Source: Bradyrhizobium symbiodeficiens
Lineage (GTDB): Bacteria; Pseudomonadota; Alphaproteobacteria; Rhizobiales; Xanthobacteraceae
Direction of reading: 5' to 3'
NCBI RefSeq assembly: GCF_002266465.3
Contig: NZ_CP029427.2
Span: forward strand, 6,884,501-6,948,500
Length of the DNA: 64,000 nucleotides
Below the pieces are notes generated by a model, which saw only the letters and a program-made list of their open reading frames with translations, was not told the origin of the DNA and made no database searches. Positions 51,011-60,604 of this stretch are shown here, in pieces (position 1 is the stretch's first letter; each line of letters starts with the position of its first letter). The position numbers were made by a program, and so were the translations under genes.

Positions 51011-52178
51011 TCAAGTCCTCAAGTTCCAGCCCGAGCAGAAGACCGACACCGGCAAGCCCACCAAGAAGGCCGGCACCGATCCCCGACGCCGTCTGGTCGC
51101 GGGCCTGCGGCGTTATCGCCGCTTCCTGCTTCTGGTCGTGCTGCCTCTCGTCGCCATCGTCGGCGGCCTCACCTTTTATCTGCATGGCGGCCGCTATGTC
51201 GGCACCGACGACGCCTATGTCGGCGCGCAGAAAGTGCTGGTGACGCCCGATATCTCCGGCAAGATCCTGAAGGTGGTCGTGAAGGAAGGCCAGTCGGTCA
51301 AGCGCGGCGACGAGCTGTTCGAGATCGACCCCGTTCCGTTCCGCCACGCTGTGGACGAAGCCAAGGCGCAACTCGCCCAAACCCGCACGACCTATGACAA
51401 TCTCGTCGCCAACATCAAGATCTATGGCGACATGCTCAACCTTGCCCAGCAAGGCATCGATCTGAAGCAGCGCGACGTCGAGCGCAAGCAGGCGCTGGTG
51501 AAGAACAATTTCGGCTCGCAGCTCGATCTTGACAACGCCTCGAATGCGCTGGTCACCGCAGGCGCGCAGGCGCAATATATCAAACAGCAACTCTCCAACG
51601 CCAAGACGCAGCTACTCGGCGATTCAGCGTTGCCGCTGGAGCAATTCCCGCCTTACGCACAGGCAAAAGCCAGGCTGGACGATGCCCAGCGCAACCTCGA
51701 CCACACCGTGCTGCGCGCCCCGATGGACGGCGTGGCCACACAGGTGGAGCAGATCCAGCTCGGCCGGTTCGTCACCGCCGGCACGCCGGTCTTCTCCATC
51801 ATCGACGTCGCCCATCCCTGGGTCGACGCCAACCCGAAGGAGAGCGACCTCACCCACGTCACCGAAGGCCAGCCCGTCACGCTCGAGGTCGACGCCTTCC
51901 CGAGCCACGTCTTCAAGGGCAAGATCGGATCGCTCTCGCCCGGCACCGGTGCGCAATTCGCCATCCTGCCGCCGCAGAATGCCACCGGCAATTTCGTCAA
52001 GGTCGTGCAGCGCGTGCCGATCAGAATCTATTTCGACGAGACCGACAAATATGTGCGGAAGCTGAAGGCCGGCATGAGCGTCTATGCCACGATCGACACC
52101 GGCCACAAGCGGTCGCTCGCCGGCCTGTTCGGCCTGTCGGCGACCGCGAGCCAAGACAAAGATCAGGACAAGGACTGA
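51003..52178 (+). CDS. emrA: Membrane fusion protein of an EmrAB-type efflux pump
   Basis: 391 residues. One N-terminal membrane helix (FLLLVVLPLVAIVGGLTFYL), then HlyD-type beta-barrel and lipoyl halves (VTPDISGKILKVVVKEGQ, and the mirror half at AQRNLDHTVLRAPMDGVATQ). The helical hairpin between them carries coiled coil. It links the inner-membrane pump to an outer-membrane channel. It overlaps the marR stop and ends 4 bases before emrB. Confidence 0.92.
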   Translation: MADQVLKFQPEQKTDTGKPTKKAGTDPRRRLVAGLRRYRRFLLLVVLPLVAIVGGLTFYLHGGRYVGTDDAYVGAQKVLVTPDISGKILKVVVKEGQSVKRGDELFEIDPVPFRHAVDEAKAQLAQTRTTYDNLVANIKIYGDMLNLAQQGIDLKQRDVERKQALVKNNFGSQLDLDNASNALVTAGAQAQYIKQQLSNAKTQLLGDSALPLEQFPPYAQAKARLDDAQRNLDHTVLRAPMDGVATQVEQIQLGRFVTAGTPVFSIIDVAHPWVDANPKESDLTHVTEGQPVTLEVDAFPSHVFKGKIGSLSPGTGAQFAILPPQNATGNFVKVVQRVPIRIYFDETDKYVRKLKAGMSVYATIDTGHKRSLAGLFGLSATASQDKDQDKD

Positions 52179-52182
52179 TCCG

Positions 52183-53739
52183 ATGGCGGAGTCCAATCCC
52201 GCCCTGATGGTCCCTGGCCTGCGCCGGAACATGGTGACGATCTGCGCCATGACCGCGACCATCATGCAGGCGCTGGACACCACCATCGCCAACGTCGCCC
52301 TGCCCTACATGCAGGGCTCGTTGTCGGCCTCGCAGGACCAGATCAACTGGGTGCTGACCTCCTACATCGTCGCCGCCGCGATCATGACGGCCCCGGTGGG
52401 CTGGATTGCCAACCGCTTCGGCCGCAAGCGCATCTTCATCATCTGCGCGGCCGGTTTCACCATGGCCTCGGTGCTGTGCGGCCTCGCGCAGGACATCAAC
52501 CAGATGGTGCTGTTCCGGCTTCTCCAGGGCGTGTTCGGCGCAGCCCTGGTGCCGCTGTCGCAATCCGTGATGCTGGACTATTACACGCTGCAGGAACGCG
52601 CCAAGGCGATGTCGATCTGGGGCATGGGCGTGATGATGGGCCCGATCATGGGCCCCTCGCTCGGCGCCTGGCTGACCGAGACCTATTCCTGGCACTGGGT
52701 GTTCTTCGTCAACCTGCCGTTCGGCTTCATCACCGTGCTCGGGCTGATCGTCTTCATGGACGAGACGGATAGGAATATCAGCCTCAAATTCGACTGGTTC
52801 GGCTTCGCCGCGCTGGCGGTGGCGATCGGCTCGCTGCAGCTTGCGCTCGACCGCGGTGAGCAATTGGGCTGGCTGGAATCGAACGAGATCCTGGCGGAAT
52901 TCATCGTCTCGGCCGCAGCGTTCTATTTCTTCCTCGCGCACTCCTTCACGACCTCGACGCCGTTCATCCGCTTCGCGCTGTTTCGGGATCGCAACTTTGT
53001 CACCGGCTGCATGTTCATGGTCGTGATGGGGCTCGTGCTGTTCTCGACCATGGCGCTGGCGTCGCCCTACATGCAGAACGTGATCGGCTATCCCATCATC
53101 ACTGCCGGACTGCTATTGGCGAGCCGCGGCTTCGGCACCTTCTTCGCGATGATGCTGGTCGGCCGCATGATGCGCTATGTCGAGGCGCGCACGCTGATCA
53201 TCTCCGGTCTGACGCTGACCGCCGGCTCGCTGTTCCAGATGACCGGCTGGACCGATCTGACCCAGGTGCCGGAGATCGTCGCCGTCAGCGTCGTCCAGGG
53301 CTTTGGCTTCGGCCTGGTCTTCGTGCCGCTCTCGACCGTGGCGTTCCTGACGCTCTCGAACGAGTTGCGCACCGACGGCACCGCGATGCTGACCCTGATG
53401 CGCAACGTCGCGAGCTCGGTCGGTATTTCCGTGGTGATCGCGCAACTGACGCAGGGAACGCGACGAACTTACGCGATCCTGTCCGAGCACATCAATCCGT
53501 TCAACCATGCACTGCAGATGCCCGACGTCAGGGGCCTGATCAACTTGTCCACCGACGCCGGCCGCGCCATGGCCGACAGGATGGTGAGCGTGCAGGCACA
53601 GATCATCGCCTTCGCGCACGACTACCAGCTGGTGATGCTCTTCGTCCTCTGCACCATCCCGCTCGCCTTGCTGATCGGCTCGACCAAAGCCACGCTGCGC
53701 AAGCAGGCCGCGGGACCGGAACATGCGGTGATAGAGTAG
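52183..53739 (+). CDS. emrB: DHA2 family MFS drug exporter
   Basis: 518 residues, fourteen predicted membrane helices. The DHA2 signatures are present: TIMQALDTTIANVALPYM (motif C-like start), IANRFGRKRIFIICA (motif A) and FRLLQGVFGAALVPLSQSVML (motif in helix 5). It pumps lipophilic toxins out with EmrA. Last gene of the marR-emrA-emrB operon; a hairpin-forming repeat follows. Confidence 0.94.
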   Translation: MAESNPALMVPGLRRNMVTICAMTATIMQALDTTIANVALPYMQGSLSASQDQINWVLTSYIVAAAIMTAPVGWIANRFGRKRIFIICAAGFTMASVLCGLAQDINQMVLFRLLQGVFGAALVPLSQSVMLDYYTLQERAKAMSIWGMGVMMGPIMGPSLGAWLTETYSWHWVFFVNLPFGFITVLGLIVFMDETDRNISLKFDWFGFAALAVAIGSLQLALDRGEQLGWLESNEILAEFIVSAAAFYFFLAHSFTTSTPFIRFALFRDRNFVTGCMFMVVMGLVLFSTMALASPYMQNVIGYPIITAGLLLASRGFGTFFAMMLVGRMMRYVEARTLIISGLTLTAGSLFQMTGWTDLTQVPEIVAVSVVQGFGFGLVFVPLSTVAFLTLSNELRTDGTAMLTLMRNVASSVGISVVIAQLTQGTRRTYAILSEHINPFNHALQMPDVRGLINLSTDAGRAMADRMVSVQAQIIAFAHDYQLVMLFVLCTIPLALLIGSTKATLRKQAAGPEHAVIE

Positions 53740-53748
53740 GGCTCGCTC

Positions 53749-53829
53749 GCGTGCTCCGGACGCAGCGCAGCGCTTCTTCAGCGGTGCGCTGTGGACGCGC
53801 TCTCGGCGCTGCGCCGCGCCCGGGACACG
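53749..53829. repeat. Intergenic palindromic repeat, family C (degenerate)
   Basis: Contains GCGCTTCTTCAGCGGTGC, matching the loop and arm of the element at 31598-31646, flanked by CTCCGGACGCAGCGC and further GC arms up to CCCGGGACACG. Long imperfect pairing is possible. It sits between emrB and the convergent phosphotransferase gene, so it may end both transcripts. Confidence 0.6.
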
Positions 53830-53831
53830 AG

Positions 53832-54926
53832 CTACCCCAGCAACTCCTCGCAGCCCAGATCGTCCACGGCCGCGAATATCCGCTCCAGATTATTCCACCA
53901 GATCACCGGCGGGATGTTGATGCTCCACTGCCAGATGGGCTTGGTGATGTGCCACAGCACCGCCCAGCGGTAGTCGCGATCGAGCGCGCCGCGCGTGTAG
54001 CCGGTGACACCGTGCGCGATCAGCATCTCGTAGTAGCGGTTGAGCAGTGGACGTTCGAGCGCCTGCCTGCGCTCTGGATACCATTGCGTCGCTATCATAT
54101 AGGCGAGATCGTGGGTAGGAACGTTGATGCGCCACTGATCGAAATCGAAGATGCGCACGGCGTCCGCGACGCCCGCGCGCGGCAACAGGAAATTCCAGGT
54201 ATGGGCATCGCCGTGCGCGATGGTTACGTGGCGATGCGAATGGTAGCGCTGCAACAGCTGCTCCGCTTTCTCGATGAAGCGTCGGTAGAGGATACGTCGC
54301 TCCTCACTGAGGCGATCACCAAGCAAGTCAGCAAAGCGGTCGTAATGGCCTGCGAACGTTTCCATCAGGCTCGCAGCGTCATCGGCGCTCAACCAAGTAC
54401 CGACGGTTTCGCCGAAACCGGGATGGTCCCACCAGCATGCATGCCAACGGGCCAGCGCCGTGACGATCGCCATCGCCTGATCGCGCGAGGGCGGCAACGG
54501 CCAAGCAGCCGCAACCTCATGGCTATCGGTGAGATCCTCAAGCAGGAGATGCCAAGCCTGGCTCTCGTCATCGAAATGGCCATCGTAGCAGCGCGGAACG
54601 ATCTGCGACGGCATATTTGGCGCAAGGCGGGTGTAGAAGGCCACTTCCTGCCGACCAGAATTGGCCAGCGACTTGGCGTAGGCCGAATGCGGCATCTTGA
54701 GGATGACGGAGTGCGGGGCCCCGGCGGATTCTCCGACATAGCGCAGCCCAAGTCGGATGACGTGCGACACCAGGGCCGGGTGCTGATGCAGCACCTTCAC
54801 CTCGCGGACCGCGCCGGCGTCCAGCACGCCGCCTCGCCGTAGCGCCGCCGTCAAGCGGGCGGGCTCAACGACATCAGGCAGTTGTGGAGGTGTCATGAAA
54901 TTCACGATGTCCCTGTCCCGCGCCAT
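53832..54926 (-). CDS. Phosphotransferase (aminoglycoside/ecdysteroid kinase-like)
   Basis: 364 residues. Protein-kinase-like fold with the catalytic loop HGDAHTWNFLL and the metal-binding IFDFDQW, both as in the APH and EcKinase families. The N-lobe includes HSVILKMPHS with the likely ATP-site Lys. It phosphorylates some small hydroxylated molecule; the substrate is not identified, and resistance should not be assumed. The start is either the ATG at 54926 or the one at 54896 (MTPPQLPDVV). Confidence 0.85.
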   Translation of the reverse strand: MARDRDIVNFMTPPQLPDVVEPARLTAALRRGGVLDAGAVREVKVLHQHPALVSHVIRLGLRYVGESAGAPHSVILKMPHSAYAKSLANSGRQEVAFYTRLAPNMPSQIVPRCYDGHFDDESQAWHLLLEDLTDSHEVAAAWPLPPSRDQAMAIVTALARWHACWWDHPGFGETVGTWLSADDAASLMETFAGHYDRFADLLGDRLSEERRILYRRFIEKAEQLLQRYHSHRHVTIAHGDAHTWNFLLPRAGVADAVRIFDFDQWRINVPTHDLAYMIATQWYPERRQALERPLLNRYYEMLIAHGVTGYTRGALDRDYRWAVLWHITKPIWQWSINIPPVIWWNNLERIFAAVDDLGCEELLG

Positions 54927-54974
54927 ACTGCGCGATCATAGCCCCAAGCCCCAGCGGCCGAACCGATGCTACGC

Positions 54975-56663
54975 TCAAGCCGCCGCGGTCGAGTCGCGCA
55001 CGGTCCGCACCACGACCGACCGGAGTTGCTCGAGATTGGCCGCCATGCCGGCGATCGCCTGCCTGACTTCCGCCGCGCGCTCGTCCACGGAAGCTGCGTC
55101 GCGGCTGACATTGCCGATCTTGGCCGAGACCTCCTTCGCTGCGGAAGCCGATTCGGAAATCGACCGCGAGATCTCCCGCGTCGCGGCGTCCTGCTCCTCC
55201 ATCGCGGCGGCAACCGAGGTCGCCACGCCGTCGATCTCGACGATGTGATCTCCCATAGTCTCGACGGCTTCGACCGCGGCCTGCGTCGAGGTCTGGATCT
55301 CGGCAATGAGCCGCCCGATCTCCTCGGTGGATTTGGCGGTCTGATCCGACAGGGATTTCACCTCGGCGGCGACCACGGCGAAGCCGCGACCGGCCTCGCC
55401 GGCGCGTGCCGCCTCGATGGTGGCGTTGAGCGCCAGGAGGTTGGTCTGGCCGGCGATGCCGCCGATCAGGTCTGAAACCTCGGCGATCTTCTTCACCGAT
55501 CCGGCCAACGCCTGGATGGTCGACCGCGCCTGCTCACGGCCGGCGACCGCGGATTTTGTGACGGTGCTGGTGCGAGCGACCTGGCTTGCGATCTCGCGGA
55601 TCGAGGCGCTCAGTTCTTCGGCCGCGGCCGAGACGGTCTGCGAGCTGCCGAGGGCCTGGGTGGAGGCCACCGCGACCGCCTGCGACTGCGCGGAAAGCGA
55701 CCTTGCGATCTCGGACAGGCTGGAGGCGGCCCGCTCGACGCCTTGCGTCGCCGCCCCCGCGGTGTCGACCGATCGGCCGGTCTCGCGCTCGACGGTCTCG
55801 GCCATCTGGTGCAGGGCGGAGCGCTTGGCAAGCGCCGCCGCCTGCTCCTGCCGCAACTGCTCCTCGCGCAGGCGGGAATTCTCGACCGCCGCCTGCTTGA
55901 ACACCACAAGCGCACCCGCCATCGAGCCGACCTCGTCCCGGCGGTGCGCGAACGGAATGTCGGCGGCCAGATCGCCGGTCGCGAGCTTCTGCATCGTGCC
56001 CGTCATGCGCACGATCGGGCGCACCACACCGACGGCAACACCGAGCAGGCCCGCGGCAATGAAGGCGAGGACAGCGGCGGAGACTCCGAGCAGGTTATAG
56101 AGCATGGAGCTGTCGCGGTCCGCGGCCAGCTTCTCCATGTCGGCATTCTGCTTGTTGGCGCTTTCGACGATGCTGTCGATCACCGCGCGATGTGCGGTGT
56201 AGGCGTCCTTGAGCTGCGCATAGATGCGCTCGGACGCAGCTGCATCCTTGGCCTTGAGGGCCGGCAGGAGCTGGTCGGACGCCTTCCAGAATTTCTGCAC
56301 CTCGGCATCGGATTTCGACACCAGCGCCGTCTTCAGGTCGGCCGAGAGGCTGGAGGTGACCCAGAACGCCTTGCGCTCGTCGTAATCCTTGCGGAGCTGA
56401 ACCAGACGTTCGCCGTGGGCTGCCAGCTGGTCCGGCTCGCGCATGGCCAGGGTCGCCTCGAGATAGGCCTCGATGACGTATTCTGGCGGCGGCAGAATGT
56501 CCGCGATGAGGTCGTTGCCAAGCTTGATGTCGGAGTAGAGCGGACCACCGACCTTGAGCTCCCGCAGGGCATAGAGGCTGGTCGAGACCACCGCGGCAAA
56601 ACCGATGGCCAGCACGATCCCGAACGCGACGATCGCGGAGGACAACGACAAACGGATCTTCAT
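54975..56663 (-). CDS. Methyl-accepting chemotaxis protein
   Basis: 562 residues. Membrane helices at about 8-30 and 190-214 enclose a periplasmic helical sensor domain; HAMP follows (about 215-265), then a chemoreceptor signalling domain whose tip is in GRGFAVVAAEVKSLSDQTAKS. It relays a ligand signal to CheA and flagellar rotation. The sensor domain (ALRELKVGGPLYSDIKLGND, and EAYLEATLAMREPDQL) is almost the same as in the next receptor gene upstream, so they are tandem duplicates. It ends right where the partner's PilZ domain would begin. Confidence 0.93.
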   Translation of the reverse strand: MKIRLSLSSAIVAFGIVLAIGFAAVVSTSLYALRELKVGGPLYSDIKLGNDLIADILPPPEYVIEAYLEATLAMREPDQLAAHGERLVQLRKDYDERKAFWVTSSLSADLKTALVSKSDAEVQKFWKASDQLLPALKAKDAAASERIYAQLKDAYTAHRAVIDSIVESANKQNADMEKLAADRDSSMLYNLLGVSAAVLAFIAAGLLGVAVGVVRPIVRMTGTMQKLATGDLAADIPFAHRRDEVGSMAGALVVFKQAAVENSRLREEQLRQEQAAALAKRSALHQMAETVERETGRSVDTAGAATQGVERAASSLSEIARSLSAQSQAVAVASTQALGSSQTVSAAAEELSASIREIASQVARTSTVTKSAVAGREQARSTIQALAGSVKKIAEVSDLIGGIAGQTNLLALNATIEAARAGEAGRGFAVVAAEVKSLSDQTAKSTEEIGRLIAEIQTSTQAAVEAVETMGDHIVEIDGVATSVAAAMEEQDAATREISRSISESASAAKEVSAKIGNVSRDAASVDERAAEVRQAIAGMAANLEQLRSVVVRTVRDSTAAA

Positions 56664-56878
56664 GAAATATTCCAGGGCGCACGCCGAAACCGCGTGAAGC
56701 CTAGATCAATATGGTAAATACGGGATTGCATTGCCGGAACGTCGTCGCGGGGGAGTTCCGCATTAGTACGGGCGAAAGCGCTGAATTATCGCTTTTGGGT
56801 CAGCGAAGCTGACTCATGCTGCAAAGAACCCTCGCAAAAAACTGCACCGCCGCCCAGATCGTACACCGGGTCTTGCGC

Positions 56879-58873
56879 TCAAGCTGCCGCGGCCGCGCCG
56901 AAATTGCGTCCGAACCAGCCAGCGAACTCGACCCTCTGACCGGCGTCCAACCCGAAGGCGACATGCGCGGCCTCGCCGTCATGGGTGCGCACGCTGAACG
57001 GCAGCGCCAGCGCGAGGCCCTTGATGCGCAGCACACCGGCTTCCCCGACATTGATCTGAGGCGCGCAGCGGATCCAGGCACCGCCTTCCGAGATGTCGAC
57101 CAGCGTCGTCTCATGCGTCGCCTGCCTGCTGTCGATCACCGAGACCTGCAGATCGGCTGGATAGCGCTTGCTGGCGCGGCGATCGACTTCGGTCGCCGAA
57201 CTGCGCACCGTCCGGACCAGGACCGACTTGAGCGACGCGAGGTTCGACGACACGCTGGAGATCGCCTGGCGCATTTCGGACGCACGCTCGTTGACGGAAT
57301 CGGCATCCCGGCTGACATGAGCGATCTTGGCGGAAACCTCTCTGGCGGCAGTAGCCGACTCCGAAATCGAGCGCGCGATCTCGCGCGTTGCGGCATCCTG
57401 CTCTTCCATCGCGGCCGCGACGGAGGTCGCTACACCATCGATCTCCGAGATTTGGCCGCCCATCTCCTCAACCGCGGCCACGGCGGCGTCGGTCGAGGCC
57501 TGGATCTCGGCGATCAGACGCGCGATCTCCTCGGTCGATTTGGCGGTCTGGTTGGACAGCGACTTGACCTCGGCGGCGACTACCGCGAAGCCGCGCCCGG
57601 CCTCGCCGGCACGCGCTGCCTCGATCGTGGCGTTCAGCGCCAGCAGATTGGTCTGGCCGGCGATGCCGCCAATGAGATCGGAGACCTCGGCGATCTTCTT
57701 CACCGAGCCCGACAGCGCCTGGATGGTGGTGCGCGCCTGCTCGCGGCCGACCACGGCTGATTTCGTCACCTGGCTTGCACGCGCGAGCTGGCTCGTGATC
57801 TCGCGGATCGAAGCGGTCAGTTCTTCCGCGGCCGAGGAGACGGTCTCCGCGCTGGCCAGCGCCTGCTCGGAAGCAGCCGCGACGGCCTGCGATTCCGTCG
57901 ACAGATCGCACGCGAGTCCCGACAGGTTGGACGCAGCGCGCTCAACGTCTTGCGCTGCACCGGTCGCCGTCTCGACCGACACCCCGGCTTCACGCTCAAC
58001 GGTCTCGGCCATGCTGAGCAGCGCGGAGCGCTTGGCAACGGCGGACTGCTCTTCGACGCGGAGCTGTTCCTCGCGAAGCCTGGCATTGTCCAGCGCGCTC
58101 TGCTTGAAAACCGCGAGTGCGCTCGCCATCGAGCCAACTTCATCGCGACGGTCGCCATAGGGCACCTCCGCCGTGAGATCTCCGGTCGCGAGCTGCTGCA
58201 TGGCACCGGTCATGCGGACGATCGGACGGACGACCCCGAGAGCGACGAAGGCAAGACCTCCCGCGATCAGGGCGAGCACGGCGGCGGACACGCCCCACAC
58301 GACATAGGAGATCGAGGCATCGCGATCGGCGGCGAGCTTCTCAACGTCCGCGTTCTTCTTGTTGGCGCCCTCGACGATACTGTCGATAACGCTGCGGTGC
58401 GCGCTGTAAGTATCCTTGAGCTGGGCATAAGCGCGCTCGGCGGCGGCTCCATCCTTGCTTTTTAGTGCCGGCAGGAGCTGATCGGAGACGAGCTTCCAGA
58501 ACTTCTGCACCTCGGCATCCGATTTCGCGACCAGCGCGGTCTTCAGGTCCGGGGAAAGACTTGAGCCGCTCCAGAACGTCTTGCGGTCCTCATAGTCTTT
58601 GCGGAGCTGGACGAGCCGCTCGCCATGAGCGGTAAGTTGATCCGGCTCGCGCATCGCCAATGTTGCTTCGAGATAGGCTTCGAGCACATAGGCCGGCGGC
58701 GGCAGAATATCTGCAATGAGATCGTTGCCGAGCTTGATGTCGGAATAGAGCGGTCCGCCAACCTTGAGTTCGCGTAGCGCGTAGGCACTGCTGGCGACGA
58801 CAGCCACAAAGCCGAGGACGAGCAGAACGCCGAAGAGAATGATCGCCGAGGAGATCGACAAACGAGGCTTCAT
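56879..58873 (-). CDS. Methyl-accepting chemotaxis protein with C-terminal PilZ domain
   Basis: 664 residues. Same layout and near-identical sensor and signalling domains as the neighbouring receptor: two membrane helices, HAMP, signalling tip GRGFAVVAAEVKSLSNQTAKS. It adds about 100 residues forming a PilZ domain: DRRASKRYPADLQV gives the RxxxR c-di-GMP-binding motif and VDISEGGAWI the D/NxSxxG motif. This receptor may therefore sense an external ligand and internal c-di-GMP. A 215-base gap separates it from the receptor downstream, and 223 bases from pcaG. Confidence 0.92.
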   Translation of the reverse strand: MKPRLSISSAIILFGVLLVLGFVAVVASSAYALRELKVGGPLYSDIKLGNDLIADILPPPAYVLEAYLEATLAMREPDQLTAHGERLVQLRKDYEDRKTFWSGSSLSPDLKTALVAKSDAEVQKFWKLVSDQLLPALKSKDGAAAERAYAQLKDTYSAHRSVIDSIVEGANKKNADVEKLAADRDASISYVVWGVSAAVLALIAGGLAFVALGVVRPIVRMTGAMQQLATGDLTAEVPYGDRRDEVGSMASALAVFKQSALDNARLREEQLRVEEQSAVAKRSALLSMAETVEREAGVSVETATGAAQDVERAASNLSGLACDLSTESQAVAAASEQALASAETVSSAAEELTASIREITSQLARASQVTKSAVVGREQARTTIQALSGSVKKIAEVSDLIGGIAGQTNLLALNATIEAARAGEAGRGFAVVAAEVKSLSNQTAKSTEEIARLIAEIQASTDAAVAAVEEMGGQISEIDGVATSVAAAMEEQDAATREIARSISESATAAREVSAKIAHVSRDADSVNERASEMRQAISSVSSNLASLKSVLVRTVRSSATEVDRRASKRYPADLQVSVIDSRQATHETTLVDISEGGAWIRCAPQINVGEAGVLRIKGLALALPFSVRTHDGEAAHVAFGLDAGQRVEFAGWFGRNFGAAAAA

Positions 58874-59096
58874 GAAAGGACCCGCAGTATGAGCAGTCCT
58901 ATTCTTAGCCCGTTGTCCTCAACGGACATTGAATGAAGCTGTCGGAAACTGGCAAGCGAGAGCTACGTACGATACCGGAGGTCGCAGGCTCGCGGGCGAA
59001 GGCCCACATCGAGATACCAATAACTTGAGAGCCGAAACGCGAATGACCGGGCGGGCCCCGGGCATCGCGACACAGATGGCAAACAAACCCGTCGTT

Positions 59097-59699
59097 TCAC
59101 ACCTCGAAGAACACCGTCTCGTTGTCGCCCTGAAGCCGCAGGTCGAGGCGATAGACCGCCTTGCCGGCTTCGCGCACCGCCGTCAGCGTGGCGCGGCGGT
59201 CGGCGGGTACCAGCGCGAGCACCGGGTCGGCGGCATTGCCGACCTCGTCGTTGAAATAGAGCCGGGTATAGAGATGCCGCAGCATGCCGCGGCCGAACAC
59301 CGCAAGGAGGATGTGCGGCGCCTGCGGCTTGCCGTCGGGATCCGGCACCACGCCCGGCTTGATGGACTCGAAAGCGTAATTGCCATCCTTGTCGGTGCCG
59401 CAGCGCGCAAAGCCGCGGAAGCTCGCATTCGGCAGCGCACGCTTGTCCTGCGGATCGGCGAAGCGGCCTTGCGCGTCCGCCTGCCAGATCTCCAGCATGC
59501 AATCCGGCACGGCAACGCCGTCACCGTCGAACACGCGACCCTCGATGCGGATGCGCTCGCCGGAAACGTCGGACGTGAGCGTCGAGTTGGTGAAAGCGTC
59601 GTTCCAGGCATATTCGCCGTTCGGCGTCAGGCCGTATTTGAAGAATGGGCCGACGGTCTGCGATGGGGTGATCCCGTTGGGCTTCACAGAATCCTGCAC
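59097..59699 (-). CDS. pcaG: Protocatechuate 3,4-dioxygenase alpha subunit
   Basis: 200 residues. Intradiol dioxygenase alpha chain (GITPSQTVGPFFKYGLTP at the start, then IEGRVFDGDGVAVPDCMLEI). It lacks the iron ligands, which sit in the beta chain. Cleaves protocatechuate to carboxymuconate with PcaH. It starts with GTG at 59699, immediately after the pcaH stop. Confidence 0.94.
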   Translation of the reverse strand: MQDSVKPNGITPSQTVGPFFKYGLTPNGEYAWNDAFTNSTLTSDVSGERIRIEGRVFDGDGVAVPDCMLEIWQADAQGRFADPQDKRALPNASFRGFARCGTDKDGNYAFESIKPGVVPDPDGKPQAPHILLAVFGRGMLRHLYTRLYFNDEVGNAADPVLALVPADRRATLTAVREAGKAVYRLDLRLQGDNETVFFEV

Positions 59700-60401
59700 T
59701 TAATGGTTCTCCATGGGCGTGGCGTTCTTGCCGCGCAGCACGATGTCAAAGCGGTAGCACAGCGCCCATTCGGGCTGGGTGTTCTCGAGATCGAACGAGG
59801 AGACCATCCGCGCGCGCGCCTTCTCATCCGGCACCGAGTTGAAGATCGGATCGAACGGGAACAGCGGATCGTTCGGGAAGTACATCTGCGTCACGAGGCG
59901 CGTGATGAAGGAATGGCCGAACACAGACAGATGGATATGTGCCGGACGCCACGCATTGTGGTGATTGCCCCAGGGATAGGCGCCCGGCTTGATGGTGACG
60001 AAGCGGTAGTAGCCGCTCGCATCGCTCACGGTGCGGCCGGCGCCCGTAAAATTCGGATCGAGCGGCGCAGGGTGCTGGTCGCGGACGTGAACGTAGCGGC
60101 CGCAGGAATTGGCCTGCCAGATCTCGACCAGCGAATTCGGCACGCCACGGCCGTCCTCGTCGCGCACATGGCCGTGCACGATGATGCGCTCGCCAATCGG
60201 CTCGCCCGTATGCTGGGTGGTGAGATCGCTGTCGCCCTCGCGGACGGTCTCGTGGCCATAGACCGGACCGGTCAGCTCCGACAGCGTGTGGCGCATCGGA
60301 ATCAAGGGCTTGTTCGGCGCGCGCTTGATCGAGCTCTTGTAGTCGGGCGACAGCGGCAGCGGATGCGCCTTGTTGCTGTCAGTGGGATAGATGAATGTCA
60401 T
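59700..60401 (-). CDS. pcaH: Protocatechuate 3,4-dioxygenase beta subunit
   Basis: 233 residues. Holds the non-heme iron(III) site. Two Tyr and two His ligands occur at the spacing known from Pseudomonas putida: Tyr in CGRYVHVRD, Tyr 39 residues later in KPGAYPWGN, and both His in RPAHIHLS 13 and 15 residues after that. GGAGGAA precedes the ATG at 60401. Directly coupled to pcaG. Confidence 0.95.
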   Translation of the reverse strand: MTFIYPTDSNKAHPLPLSPDYKSSIKRAPNKPLIPMRHTLSELTGPVYGHETVREGDSDLTTQHTGEPIGERIIVHGHVRDEDGRGVPNSLVEIWQANSCGRYVHVRDQHPAPLDPNFTGAGRTVSDASGYYRFVTIKPGAYPWGNHHNAWRPAHIHLSVFGHSFITRLVTQMYFPNDPLFPFDPIFNSVPDEKARARMVSSFDLENTQPEWALCYRFDIVLRGKNATPMENH

Positions 60402-60511
60402 TGGCGAATTCCTCCCCGGCCATTGTGGTCCGGCCGGACAACTTCCGCCAATCATTATAGGATATAACTAATTTAGGAAAGCAGGTTTCGGGGACCCTGG
60501 CTCCTCGATTC

Positions 60512-60542
60512 CGTCATGGCCGGGCTTGTCCCGGGCATGACG
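60512..60542. repeat. Intergenic palindrome, family D
   Basis: CGTCATGGCCGGG / CCCGGGCATGACG around CTTGT, a 13-bp stem with one mismatch. It lies between pcaF and pcaH. This CGTCATG...CATGACG form is one I associate with Bradyrhizobium intergenic repeats. Confidence 0.6.
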
Positions 60543-60604
60543 AATTCGTGGTGTAAGAAACTTCGTCCACCTCTCCGCGCACAGGCCGAAAGAAGGAGGG
60601 AGAC

